From positions 1 to 9,441 of the forward strand of contig DIHQ01000014.1 in the NCBI GenBank assembly GCA_002420235.1: a DNA stretch of 9,441 nt, written 5' to 3'. The DNA comes from Flavobacteriales bacterium UBA5692 (lineage in GTDB: Bacteria > Bacteroidota > Bacteroidia > Flavobacteriales_D > Sanyastnellaceae). Below, one piece after another: positions 1 through 7,901 of the stretch. The notes under the pieces are model-generated. The model worked only from the letters and a program-made list of their open reading frames with translations, was not told where the DNA came from and searched no databases. Made by a program: the position numbers and the translations under genes. How positions within the stretch are numbered: position 1 is the stretch's first letter; each line of letters begins with the position of its first letter.

Positions 1-779
1 TCGTCGTGATCAGCGTGGCCATGACCGTTGTGGCCGTGACTATCTCCCTCCAGTTGTGCCATCAAGGTTTCTCTCTCTGCTAAGAGATGACCTTTCTCGT
101 ATAAAATTTCTCGCTCAACCTTTGCAATCTTGTCTTCTATTTCTACCAGTGCGTCAGCGATGCCCTCTGCCGTTACAATGCCTAGAGCATTCATCGGCGT
201 AATCAAGTTGTAGTTGGCCAAACCAAACTCACCATCATTCCCGGGATATCGGGCTGTCCAGTCAAACTGCTTTGCATAGAGCTCCACTCGAAGAGCATCG
301 TCAGAGGCTTCGTCTGTCATTTGGTTCCAAGTCCGTAAGCCAAATGCAATGATTACAGCCAGAACGACCGAAGGAATGACTGTCCAAACCAGTTCAAGTC
401 GATTATCATGCGCAAAAAAGCGTGCCTTTCGTTCAGGACGGTAATAGTACTTCGCGGCAAACCAAAAAAGCAATGTATTTACGATGAAGAACACCGTAAA
501 TATGATTGCCATATTGAAATTCATCAAACGGTCAACAGCAATACCGTGCTCAGAGGCCGGCGGTGTGCCATAAGACCCGTAACGTGCAAGCAAGAAAATA
601 AATGAAGAATAAAAGACAGCCATAAAAGCCAAGAATGCCCCACCATTCAATCGATTATCTGCTTCTGATATATCCTCTTCGCGCTTTCCTCTCAACTGAA
701 TTGAAAGCTGATAAACTTTGGATAGCTGGACCGCAGCCACCAAGCCTAAAACAATAACAAGTAGAATGAGCAATTTCAT
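1..779 (-). CDS. coxB: Cytochrome c oxidase subunit II, 3'-truncated by window edge
   Basis: This is the N-terminal 259 residues of the CuA-bearing subunit of a haem-copper oxidase, which receives electrons from cytochrome c or directly from ACIII. The ATG at 779-777 lies 21 bp after the actF stop; the frame stays open to the left edge. Hydrophobic segments lie at about 2-18, 48-66, 90-108 and 133-150. The last two are the canonical subunit II helix pair, with the conserved stretch NRLELVWTVIPS at 126-137 and the post-helix AKQFDWTARYPG at 169-180. The two extra N-terminal helices are a layout I associate with Bacteroidota CoxB. Residues about 200-245 form a charged, helix-prone insert, followed by a His/Asp-rich stretch (248-259). 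The CuA ligands (Cys, Cys, His, Met) would lie beyond the edge, so copper binding cannot be checked. Identity is secure; completeness is unknown. Confidence 0.95.
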   Translation of the reverse strand, partial: MKLLILLVIVLGLVAAVQLSKVYQLSIQLRGKREEDISEADNRLNGGAFLAFMAVFYSSFIFLLARYGSYGTPPASEHGIAVDRLMNFNMAIIFTVFFIVNTLLFWFAAKYYYRPERKARFFAHDNRLELVWTVIPSVVLAVIIAFGLRTWNQMTDEASDDALRVELYAKQFDWTARYPGNDGEFGLANYNLITPMNALGIVTAEGIADALVEIEDKIAKVEREILYEKGHLLAERETLMAQLEGDSHGHNGHGHADHD

Positions 780-800
780 TTCAGAGGGGGGTTACTGTAT

Positions 801-2063
801 TCAGTAGTGGAGGTCTTTAGATTCTTGAAGCATCGGGTGATTTTTCGGAATTAGTGGGGCTTTGCTCAGAGCAGCCAATGTCCTGTTTAGATATAAACCC
901 ATAAAACCTAAGAATAATGCAATTTCAAAAATACCGAATTCATTGTGGTCGAACATCGTGCCGGGTATGACAAGCAGATAAACATCCGCGAAATGCCCAA
1001 TAAAGATGAGCAATCCAACAGGAATGATGAAGTTGGCATTCCGCTTCGTATCGCGCGGTAAAAGTGTGTAAAACGGCACAGCGAAGTTGATGAAGAACGT
1101 TAGCATAAATGGGACCCGATAGTCTGAGAAGAAACGCTGCGTGTAATACGTAACTTCCTCCGGAATGTTGGCATACCAGATCAACAGGAACTGACTTACC
1201 CAGAGGTAGCTCCAAAGCATGGAGATGGCGAACATCCACTTTGAAATATCGTGCATGTGGCTGGATGACACCTCCTGGTAATAACCATTACTACGTAGCC
1301 AAATCAACCCTAGGTTGAGCATAATCATAAAGCTCACCCACATGCCAGAAAATAGATACCACCCAAACAAAGTCGAGAACCAGTGAACATCAATGGACAT
1401 AATCCAGTCCCAAGACAGCATTGAGCTAAACACCGCAAAAAAGACCAAAAACAGAGCGCTCCTACGAAATTGCTTGAAGTGCAGGCCTAGGCTCGGCTGC
1501 TCGTCTTCGAGTAACGACCATCTGCGGAATAAACGCGCGAAAATTAAAAAGGTCGCTATATATACCAATGTACGAATCCAAAAAAACCAAGTGTTGAAGT
1601 ATGCTGCTTTCCCTGCAATGATGTAATCATAATTCGGATTAGCTACAGCCCCTTCGGTCATTTCATCTGTGTATTGGGTCTGCCCTGCCTCGATAATCAT
1701 GTACTCATGATACAGAGTCGTATCCATCCAATGATACAAATGGTGCGCATGAAAGAAATGGCCTGCAGCCAAAACGATGACAATCACCAAGGCACCGATG
1801 GGCAAAAAATGCCACATGGCTTCGAACGTACGTTTGATGACAGCCGACCACGACGCTTCAACCGCATAATTCAAGGCATAAAAGAAAAGGGCTGTCAATG
1901 AAATCGAAAACCAAAAAAATCCGTTGATCAGCACATTGGCCCACCAGCGCTGGTGGTGTGCCGAACCATCAGTCAAAAAGCCTGCGATAAGGGCAATAAA
2001 ACCAATGCCCATGAGCACTTGGGTAACCAATTTCGTTCGTCCTTCGAATTTGAATTCCATCAT
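801..2063 (-). CDS. actF: ACIII subunit ActF, polytopic quinol-oxidoreductase membrane subunit
   Basis: ActF is the second large integral membrane subunit of Alternative Complex III; in the family it packs beside ActC in the inner membrane and resembles the NrfD/ActC fold. The 420-residue product has about ten hydrophobic segments (for example 15-31, 44-66, 86-103, 157-177, 202-217, 232-256, 276-297, 317-335, 345-365, 376-393). Characteristic stretches are the His-rich loop around 101-111 (H101, H105, H107, H108, H111), the motif WDWIMSIDVHW at 218-228, and FLLIWYANIPEE at 292-303. The start ATG shares its A with the actE stop in a TGATG junction (1 bp overlap), which implies coupled translation; a second in-frame ATG follows at once. 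coxB begins 21 bp after the stop. The length is typical of the family as I know it. Which residues bind quinone, if any, cannot be decided from sequence. Confidence 0.95.
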   Translation of the reverse strand: MMEFKFEGRTKLVTQVLMGIGFIALIAGFLTDGSAHHQRWWANVLINGFFWFSISLTALFFYALNYAVEASWSAVIKRTFEAMWHFLPIGALVIVIVLAAGHFFHAHHLYHWMDTTLYHEYMIIEAGQTQYTDEMTEGAVANPNYDYIIAGKAAYFNTWFFWIRTLVYIATFLIFARLFRRWSLLEDEQPSLGLHFKQFRRSALFLVFFAVFSSMLSWDWIMSIDVHWFSTLFGWYLFSGMWVSFMIMLNLGLIWLRSNGYYQEVSSSHMHDISKWMFAISMLWSYLWVSQFLLIWYANIPEEVTYYTQRFFSDYRVPFMLTFFINFAVPFYTLLPRDTKRNANFIIPVGLLIFIGHFADVYLLVIPGTMFDHNEFGIFEIALFLGFMGLYLNRTLAALSKAPLIPKNHPMLQESKDLHY

Positions 2064-2764
2064 CAGTTGTTCATTGCCATGGCATCTTCCGATTCAGCAG
2101 GTACTGGTTTTACCACATTGCCCTTTTCATCAAACTCCGGCATTTCCCCTCCGTTTTGAAGAACTTTTATGTATTCGATCACTAGCCACCGATCCTTCTG
2201 TGAGAGCTGTGACGCATGTGAACCCATAAGACCCTTGCCGTATGTCAAGGTGTGATACATCTTGCCTTCAGGTAAATCTTTCAGTTTATCGCTATAGCTT
2301 GGGATTCCTTGGATATGTCCGTTACGACTGAGCGCTCCATTTCCCTTCCCCTCTTCACCATGGCACTGCGTGCACATCGACGTATAAATCTCCTGGCCAG
2401 CTTCGATTTCAGCTTTGCCCACATCCACAAGTGGCGACAATAGGTTTGCTCCGGCGTCTTCGTATCCATCTACTGTATTTGGATATGCATATGGCAAGGA
2501 AAACACCATCGCTTCTGGGTTAAATGGAATCGTTCCCGCAACCGGCTTTCGCGCAGACTGAACCAGACGCTGAGCCGTGGCCACATCCTCACCCACCTGA
2601 TATGGGTCCTGGCCGTAATCCACATATGCTTCGACCGCAGGCGAACGATACATATCAGGCATGTATTCCAAACCAGGGCTATCCGGGTTAGTAACACAAC
2701 CAGTAGTAGCTGCAATCACAGCAAAAACCAGCACGTTAGAAATACATCTTTGAATTTTCATCAT
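2063..2764 (-). CDS. actE: ACIII subunit ActE, monohaem cytochrome c lipoprotein
   Basis: ActE is the periplasmic monohaem c-type cytochrome of Alternative Complex III. The 233-residue product has a short basic N-terminus, a hydrophobic stretch (8-19) and a lipobox-like TTGC with Cys23, so it is probably a lipoprotein held at the outer face of the inner membrane. The single haem motif is CTQCH at 131-135, followed by HGEEGKGNG, typical of class I cytochrome c. Met180 in GLMGSH is the likely distal axial ligand, ahead of the C-terminal helix DRWLVIEYIKVL. Residues 24-120 form the Pro/Tyr-rich, haem-free N-terminal region (PDMYRSPAVEAY, then IPFNPE) usual in this family. The start overlaps the actD stop by 4 bp (ATGA), and the stop overlaps the actF start by 1 bp, so expression should be stoichiometric with its neighbours. 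The role is well supported; the lipidation is inferred. Confidence 0.95.
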   Translation of the reverse strand: MMKIQRCISNVLVFAVIAATTGCVTNPDSPGLEYMPDMYRSPAVEAYVDYGQDPYQVGEDVATAQRLVQSARKPVAGTIPFNPEAMVFSLPYAYPNTVDGYEDAGANLLSPLVDVGKAEIEAGQEIYTSMCTQCHGEEGKGNGALSRNGHIQGIPSYSDKLKDLPEGKMYHTLTYGKGLMGSHASQLSQKDRWLVIEYIKVLQNGGEMPEFDEKGNVVKPVPAESEDAMAMNN

Positions 2765-3291
2765 TTATAATCTTTGATGCTCAACTCAAAAAAACCGGTG
2801 TCCTTTATCGCTCCTTCTAAATCTTTTGCAGAAAGTACATTTTGCTCTGTGGTGATCTCCATGACGAATTTGTCATCTGTAGTGCGTGGATCAGGGTTGG
2901 ACGCCGGCATACCAGGCAGCGTTCCGTTCCTCAGCAGGTAGGTGATGCACATGCCATGGGCTCCGCATAAAACGGAAAATTCGAAAGTTACTGGGATGAA
3001 GGCAGGCAAATTTTCAATAAGCGAAAAATTCGGCTTTCCACCAATATTCATTGGCCAGTCTGAAATCATGAAGTACCACATTCCCAATAATGCCAGTGTC
3101 GTACCTGTAGTAGCGTACATAAAAGCCGCAATGCCCAAGCGCGTGCGTTTGACTCCAATGATTGGATCAATCCCGTGAACAGGAAACGGTGAGAATACAT
3201 CCTTAACCCTTATGCCTTTGGCAACAAGAGCCGATGCAGCTTCCTTCAGCGTATCATCGTCATCATACATTACATGGAATACCTTCTTCAT
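2761..3291 (-). CDS. actD: ACIII subunit ActD (DUF3341 family)
   Basis: ActD is a small membrane subunit of Alternative Complex III, recognised as the DUF3341 family; it carries no cofactor and its catalytic contribution is not established. The 176-residue product has an N-terminal soluble part resembling a small alpha/beta domain (KKVFHVMYDDDDTLKEAASAL) ending in the family signature VFSPFPVHGID at 32-42. Two membrane helices follow at about 53-77 and 98-120, joined by a loop rich in Asn, Pro and Gly. The C-terminal soluble tail (about 135-176) contains the conserved-looking KFVMEI segment. It lies 11 bp after the actC stop and ends in an ATGA overlap with actE. The start used is the first ATG after actC; I see no clear Shine-Dalgarno sequence. 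Length and position within the cluster both match the family. Confidence 0.94.
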   Translation of the reverse strand: MKKVFHVMYDDDDTLKEAASALVAKGIRVKDVFSPFPVHGIDPIIGVKRTRLGIAAFMYATTGTTLALLGMWYFMISDWPMNIGGKPNFSLIENLPAFIPVTFEFSVLCGAHGMCITYLLRNGTLPGMPASNPDPRTTDDKFVMEITTEQNVLSAKDLEGAIKDTGFFELSIKDYK

Positions 3292-3302
3292 GACTATAAG
3301 GA

Positions 3303-4682
3303 TCAGTGATTCGCTTGCTGTTTTTTGTAATTCTCACCACTTGTCTTCAAAATGGTCTTCAATTCGTTCAATGCTAGCACGGGGAAAAATCGAGCAAAAG
3401 ACAAAAACAAGGTGAAAAAGATTCCAATCGTACCGATGAAGACACCAACGTCGACACTTGTGGGATGGAATTCTCCCCAGCTTGAAGGGTCATAATCACG
3501 GTGAATTGAAGTCACGATAATAACGTATCGTTCAAACCACATTCCAATGTTTACGACAATGGACAGAATGAAGGTCGCAGCAAGACTGCGGCGAATCTTT
3601 TTAAACCAATAAAGCTGTGGAGTAATAACATTACAGGTCATCATGATCCAATATGCCCAGGAATACGGACCACTAAATCGGTTGATGAATGCGTAGCTCT
3701 CATACTCTACCCCAGAGTACCAGGAGATGAACAATTCGGTTAAATACGCCACCCCCACAATGGACCCCGTAACAATAATGACGATGTTCATATACTCGAC
3801 GTGTTTTACGTGGATGTAGTTTTCGAGCTTCATCCCCTTTCGCATGATAAGCAGCAGGGTCTGCACCATTGCGAAACCAGAGAAAACTGCACCTGACACG
3901 AAATAAGGAGGAAAGATTGTGGTATGCCACCCCGGAATAACTGCTGTCGCAAAATCCATGGATACAATCGAGTGCACCGAGAATACCAAAGGGGTTGCAA
4001 TCCCAGCCAAAACCAATGACACTTCCTCAAACCGATTCCAATGCTTTGCGCGACCACTCCACCCGAAACTAAGAATACCGTATATCTTCTTTGCCAACGG
4101 CTTTGTCATACGATCTCGGATAGTGGCAAAATCTGGTATCAGACCGATGTACCAAAAGACCAACGAGACTGAAAAATAGGTGGAAATGGCGAATACATCC
4201 CAAAGTAAAGGGCTATTGAAGTTTACCCAGAGTGAACCAAATTGGTTCGGAAGCGGCAGCACCCAGTAGCTGACCCAGATGCGCCCCATGTGTATGCCCG
4301 GAAAGATTGCCGCCATGATGACGGCGAAAATGGTCATTGCCTCAGCTGATCGGTTAATGGCCATCCGCCACTTTTGACGGAACAAGAGCAATACTGCAGA
4401 AATCAAGGTCCCCGCGTGCCCAATTCCAACCCACCAAACAAAATTGGTTATGTCCCACGACCAACCGACCGTTTTGTTCAAACCCCAAACTCCTATGCCT
4501 GTGCCAAGGAGGTACAAGATGCTCCCGACACCATAGATGGCAATGATGGTCGAGATGGTAATCATAATTTTCCACCCAATCGGTGCAGCACCCTGGATGG
4601 GTCCAACCACATCGTCAGTGATATCCTTGTAAGACTTATTCCCTAGAATTAAGGGTTCCCGAATTGCTGCTTCTTTCTGCAT
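3303..4682 (-). CDS. actC: ACIII subunit ActC, NrfD-like quinone-binding membrane subunit
   Basis: ActC is the NrfD/PsrC-type membrane subunit thought to hold the menaquinol oxidation site on the periplasmic side of Alternative Complex III, passing electrons to the ActB Fe-S clusters. The 459-residue product has about ten hydrophobic segments (near 38-60, 81-101, 116-136, 158-180, 222-242, 258-280, 296-318, 340-358, 368-390, 411-433). Polar residues in or next to the helices that fit the family's quinone and proton-path positions include His89 (GHAG), His131 and Arg134 (GIHMGR), Asp162, His237 and Asp243 (SVHSIVSMDFA). The role of each individual residue is inferred, not shown. The start ATG lies 7 bp after the actB stop, which is followed directly by an in-frame TAA. 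The C-terminus is a short charged tail. Length and gene order fit a complete, functional ActC. Confidence 0.96.
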   Translation of the reverse strand: MQKEAAIREPLILGNKSYKDITDDVVGPIQGAAPIGWKIMITISTIIAIYGVGSILYLLGTGIGVWGLNKTVGWSWDITNFVWWVGIGHAGTLISAVLLLFRQKWRMAINRSAEAMTIFAVIMAAIFPGIHMGRIWVSYWVLPLPNQFGSLWVNFNSPLLWDVFAISTYFSVSLVFWYIGLIPDFATIRDRMTKPLAKKIYGILSFGWSGRAKHWNRFEEVSLVLAGIATPLVFSVHSIVSMDFATAVIPGWHTTIFPPYFVSGAVFSGFAMVQTLLLIMRKGMKLENYIHVKHVEYMNIVIIVTGSIVGVAYLTELFISWYSGVEYESYAFINRFSGPYSWAYWIMMTCNVITPQLYWFKKIRRSLAATFILSIVVNIGMWFERYVIIVTSIHRDYDPSSWGEFHPTSVDVGVFIGTIGIFFTLFLSFARFFPVLALNELKTILKTSGENYKKQQANH

Positions 4683-4689
4683 CGTCTTA

Positions 4690-7600
4690 TCAGGCTTCTT
4701 TTCGTTCTACGTTACGCACCTTGGTCATGTAGAAGATATTCGGTTTAACACCGATTTCTTCCAATGCATGATAGGATCGATTGTTTCTCGACGTCCTTGC
4801 GACCTTGGAGTTTGGGTCATTAAGATCACCAAAAGAAATGGCTCCTGTCGAGCAGGCTGTGGAGCAGGCGCAAGAAACGAGGTCATCTGTGAGAGGCACG
4901 CCACGCTTTTTGGCCTCAAGTTTTGAAGATTGAACCATTTGAATGCACAAACTGCACTTCTCCATTACACCTCTACTTCTGACCGTGACATCTGGGTTGA
5001 GTACCATGCGCATCAAACTATCTTGGGCTGGATTGAAGTTGCCGAACTTCTTGTACCCCGGGTAATTAAACCAATTGAATCGCCGCACTTTGTAAGGGCA
5101 ATTGTTCGCGCAGTAACGCGTACCAATGCAACGATTGTACGTCATTTGGTTAAACCCTTCGTTCGAGTGAGTAGTTGCCGCGACTGGGCAAACAGTTTCG
5201 CACGGTGCATGATTGCAGTGCTGACACATCATCGGCATATGAACCGTTTGTGGATTCGCAGCAGGGTCTTCCATTTTGCGGTAAGATGAAATCACCCCTA
5301 CGCCTTCCTCTTCACCTCGCTCCAGGCTGTAATCCGAGCTGAAGAAGCGGTCGATTCGCAACCAGTGCATATCTCGATGTCGACGAACCTCGTCCTTACC
5401 CACGACGGGCACATTATTCTCGATATGGCATGCAGTCACACAAGCGCTGCAGCCAGTACAAGTAGTGAGGTCTATTGTCATTCCCCAACGATGACCCACA
5501 TTTTCCACTGGGTGTTCGTGCCACAAATCAAAAGCCTCAGTTGGCTCAGCATCTTGAGCATCGATGGTTCCGTCTCTATTGACATCTTCGTGTACAGCGA
5601 GTTTAATCAACTTATTCCATGACGCCTCACCCTTTTCTAAATTGCGCTCAGCAAAGAAGCTAGCCATATCTGTCTCCTTCACAATGCTATCACGGCCCAT
5701 GAAGGTGTTTTGGATCTGCGTGCAAGCCAATGGGTATGTCCCTCCTGTAGCCTCCACCTTTACATCGAATTGATGATGGTGTATGAATTCCCCTGGTGCG
5801 TTAACCCAGCCAAATACATTTTGTCCTACTGGTACCATGCTGCCCTCTGAGTCGATCATAAATGATCCGTTTTCTGCAGTCTGAAAAGCGGCCTTCCCAA
5901 CTTTCTCTCCGTTGGCGCCTCGGCCATAACCGAGCGCTATTCCGATGGTGCCTGGCGCCTGACCAGGCATGGGGAAAACAGGAAGCTCCAGAGCAGTTTC
6001 ATTGACTGTAACGCGGACTACACTTGCAGGCTTCTCTTGGCCTATGAAACCATTAAGTCCCATTGCGTCTACATCAGAGTGAGACATAGTAACGTAGTTG
6101 TCCCAAGTTACTTTGGTCAAGGGATCTGGAGTTTCTTGCAGCATGGGATTTGCGGCATGCTGCCCGGCCCCCATTGTCGACTTTTCGTAGAGCGCCAGTT
6201 CAAACACTCCGCCCTGCTGGGCATTCAGAGCTGCAACTGCGCCGGTCAAAGATGCGCCAGCATAATTAGGCGCAGCTTGCTCCAATGCATCCGATCCGAT
6301 GAATCCATTGTGCACCGCAATGTTCCAGTTATTGCACGTATACATCTCATCCGGTGTGTAACTAGGTGAATGTGTTTGCCGGAGGAAGGTGTACCAATCA
6401 AGGGATTCACCACTCCACGCCAATAAACTCTCGCCCCATCCACGTGTATTGTGCAAAGGTGAAATTGTCGGTTGAACCAAGTCAATTCGACCACTCTCAA
6501 TTTGAAGGTCTCCCCAAGTTTCCAACCAATGGTGTGTTGGAGCAATCACGTCGCAGCGTGATGCCGTTTCGTCTGGAACCGTAGAAGTACTAACCGACAA
6601 ATTCACTCTTTCTAATGCAGCAGTGAATTCGGAGGCATTTACAGCATCATAACCCGGGTTACAGTCTGCAATAATCAAGGTATTGACTCGACTTGCTCCC
6701 ATGTCTTGAATCAACCGCGCAAGCTCCTTTGAGCTTCCTTGGTATAAGTCATTGCATTCGAAATTGACCGTCGTCCCAACAGCTCCCAGTGCTTCATTGA
6801 TTGCATTTACGACACGTTGCATGCTGAGATCATTTGATCCTGAGAGAACGAGCCCATTTTTTCCGGCAGCTTTTAGGTCAATTGCAGCATGCTCTATTGC
6901 TGCTTCAATTACTTCATTGAACTCGCTAGATGATGAACTGCGCCCGGTAATGGCATCCAATAAGGCCGTCGCCACCCTACCGTGTTCGGACGGCTTCACC
7001 ATGGTGCGGTAGTCGGCATTGGAGCCAGTCAAACTCATGTTAGTCTCAAATGCATGCATTCGAGACATTTTACCACTTTCCGGGTTTCTGTTTTTCGCCC
7101 ATTCCCCTTCATAAAAGACTGCATCAGCGAAAGTCGCCAAGAAATCAGCCCCAATCGTAACTATTGCATCAGCTTGGTCAAACTTGTAACTCGGAAACGT
7201 GTTGACCCCGTAATCCATTTCAGCTGCCTTTCGGAAAGCGCCGTAGTCAATTGCGTCATATTGCACATGCTCTACCCCCGAAATCGCAATGGCACGTTTC
7301 AGTGAAGGGCTCATAATTGTATTGGTCAACAATACATTTCGGCCACCACTGCCCACCGCTTCTTGTACGCGATTGTCAATAGCTTTCCAATCTGACGCAG
7401 CACCATTCATTACCGGCCCTGTCAGTCGTGCACTGTCGTACAAACCCAAAACTGAGGAATTGACACGAGCATTTGGACCTGCAATTCCTGTGGCTGTATT
7501 TGACTTGATGAAAATAGGACGGCCTTCACGTGTTTTCACTAAAACATTTGCAAAGTTCTGACCATCATAGTACGTGCTTGCATAATGATTAGCGACGCCT

Positions 7601-7863
7601 GGTGTAATCTCAGCCGGTTTGTTCGTGTATGGAATGCTCTTTACCACCGGCGTTTCACAGGCTGCTAGGGTCGCAGCCGTCAAGCTGAACCCCATGAACT
7701 TCAGGAAGTCTCTTCGACCTGTGTGAGTCGACTCCAATTGCTCATCGGTCAAGAATTCATCCACTGATTTCGCCTCAGGAAACTCCTGTGACTGAATCGC
7801 TTTGAATGCTTCTGTTTTGTGAAGCTCGTCCAATCCGGACCAGTAACGCTTTGTATTTGCCAT
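4690..7863 (-). CDS. actB: ACIII subunit ActB, Tat-exported molybdopterin-oxidoreductase-like / Fe-S fusion
   Basis: ActB is the large periplasmic iron-sulfur subunit that carries electrons from quinol at ActC towards the ActA haems. Of its 1057 residues, about 1-49 are a hydrophilic leader, followed by the twin-arginine motif RRDFLKF (50-56) and a hydrophobic stretch ending in LAAC (Cys69), which may be lipidated. Residues about 90-700 resemble the molybdopterin oxidoreductase fold; in this family that domain is known to lack Mo cofactor. Residues about 790-1040 form the ferredoxin-like domain. Cysteine groups are 802/805/808/812, 880/883/888/892, 912/918/922 and 970/973/1000/1004. The third group has Thr915 where a fourth Cys would sit, matching the family's one [3Fe-4S] plus three [4Fe-4S] clusters. 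Residues 760-771 form an EF-hand-like loop just before this domain. The gene starts 38 bp after actA and ends 7 bp before actC. Confidence 0.97.
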   Translation of the reverse strand: MANTKRYWSGLDELHKTEAFKAIQSQEFPEAKSVDEFLTDEQLESTHTGRRDFLKFMGFSLTAATLAACETPVVKSIPYTNKPAEITPGVANHYASTYYDGQNFANVLVKTREGRPIFIKSNTATGIAGPNARVNSSVLGLYDSARLTGPVMNGAASDWKAIDNRVQEAVGSGGRNVLLTNTIMSPSLKRAIAISGVEHVQYDAIDYGAFRKAAEMDYGVNTFPSYKFDQADAIVTIGADFLATFADAVFYEGEWAKNRNPESGKMSRMHAFETNMSLTGSNADYRTMVKPSEHGRVATALLDAITGRSSSSSEFNEVIEAAIEHAAIDLKAAGKNGLVLSGSNDLSMQRVVNAINEALGAVGTTVNFECNDLYQGSSKELARLIQDMGASRVNTLIIADCNPGYDAVNASEFTAALERVNLSVSTSTVPDETASRCDVIAPTHHWLETWGDLQIESGRIDLVQPTISPLHNTRGWGESLLAWSGESLDWYTFLRQTHSPSYTPDEMYTCNNWNIAVHNGFIGSDALEQAAPNYAGASLTGAVAALNAQQGGVFELALYEKSTMGAGQHAANPMLQETPDPLTKVTWDNYVTMSHSDVDAMGLNGFIGQEKPASVVRVTVNETALELPVFPMPGQAPGTIGIALGYGRGANGEKVGKAAFQTAENGSFMIDSEGSMVPVGQNVFGWVNAPGEFIHHHQFDVKVEATGGTYPLACTQIQNTFMGRDSIVKETDMASFFAERNLEKGEASWNKLIKLAVHEDVNRDGTIDAQDAEPTEAFDLWHEHPVENVGHRWGMTIDLTTCTGCSACVTACHIENNVPVVGKDEVRRHRDMHWLRIDRFFSSDYSLERGEEEGVGVISSYRKMEDPAANPQTVHMPMMCQHCNHAPCETVCPVAATTHSNEGFNQMTYNRCIGTRYCANNCPYKVRRFNWFNYPGYKKFGNFNPAQDSLMRMVLNPDVTVRSRGVMEKCSLCIQMVQSSKLEAKKRGVPLTDDLVSCACSTACSTGAISFGDLNDPNSKVARTSRNNRSYHALEEIGVKPNIFYMTKVRNVERKEA

Positions 7864-7901
7864 AACAGTGATGCGTCTAGGTATTCACGATTCGTATTCC
7901 A

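Noticed and set aside
940..1239. 99-residue minus-strand open frame inside actF in another frame
   Set aside because: It overlaps the conserved membrane-helix sequence of actF in a different frame and shows no independent motif.
4930..5289. 119-residue plus-strand open frame opposite the actB Fe-S region
   Set aside because: It lies wholly antisense to the conserved cysteine-rich part of actB, has no recognisable domain, and has the composition of a reverse-complement shadow.
6037..6369. 110-residue plus-strand open frame opposite the middle of actB
   Set aside because: Antisense to a well-supported coding region with no family motif or start signal; a shadow frame.
6982..7305. 107-residue plus-strand open frame opposite actB
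   Set aside because: Antisense to the molybdopterin-oxidoreductase-like domain; no domain or regulatory signal supports it.
7864..7901. Possible terminator or regulatory hairpin between actA and actB
   Set aside because: Only a very short palindrome (ACGA-A-TCGT) and a repeated GAATAC hexamer are visible; no stable stem and no T-run.
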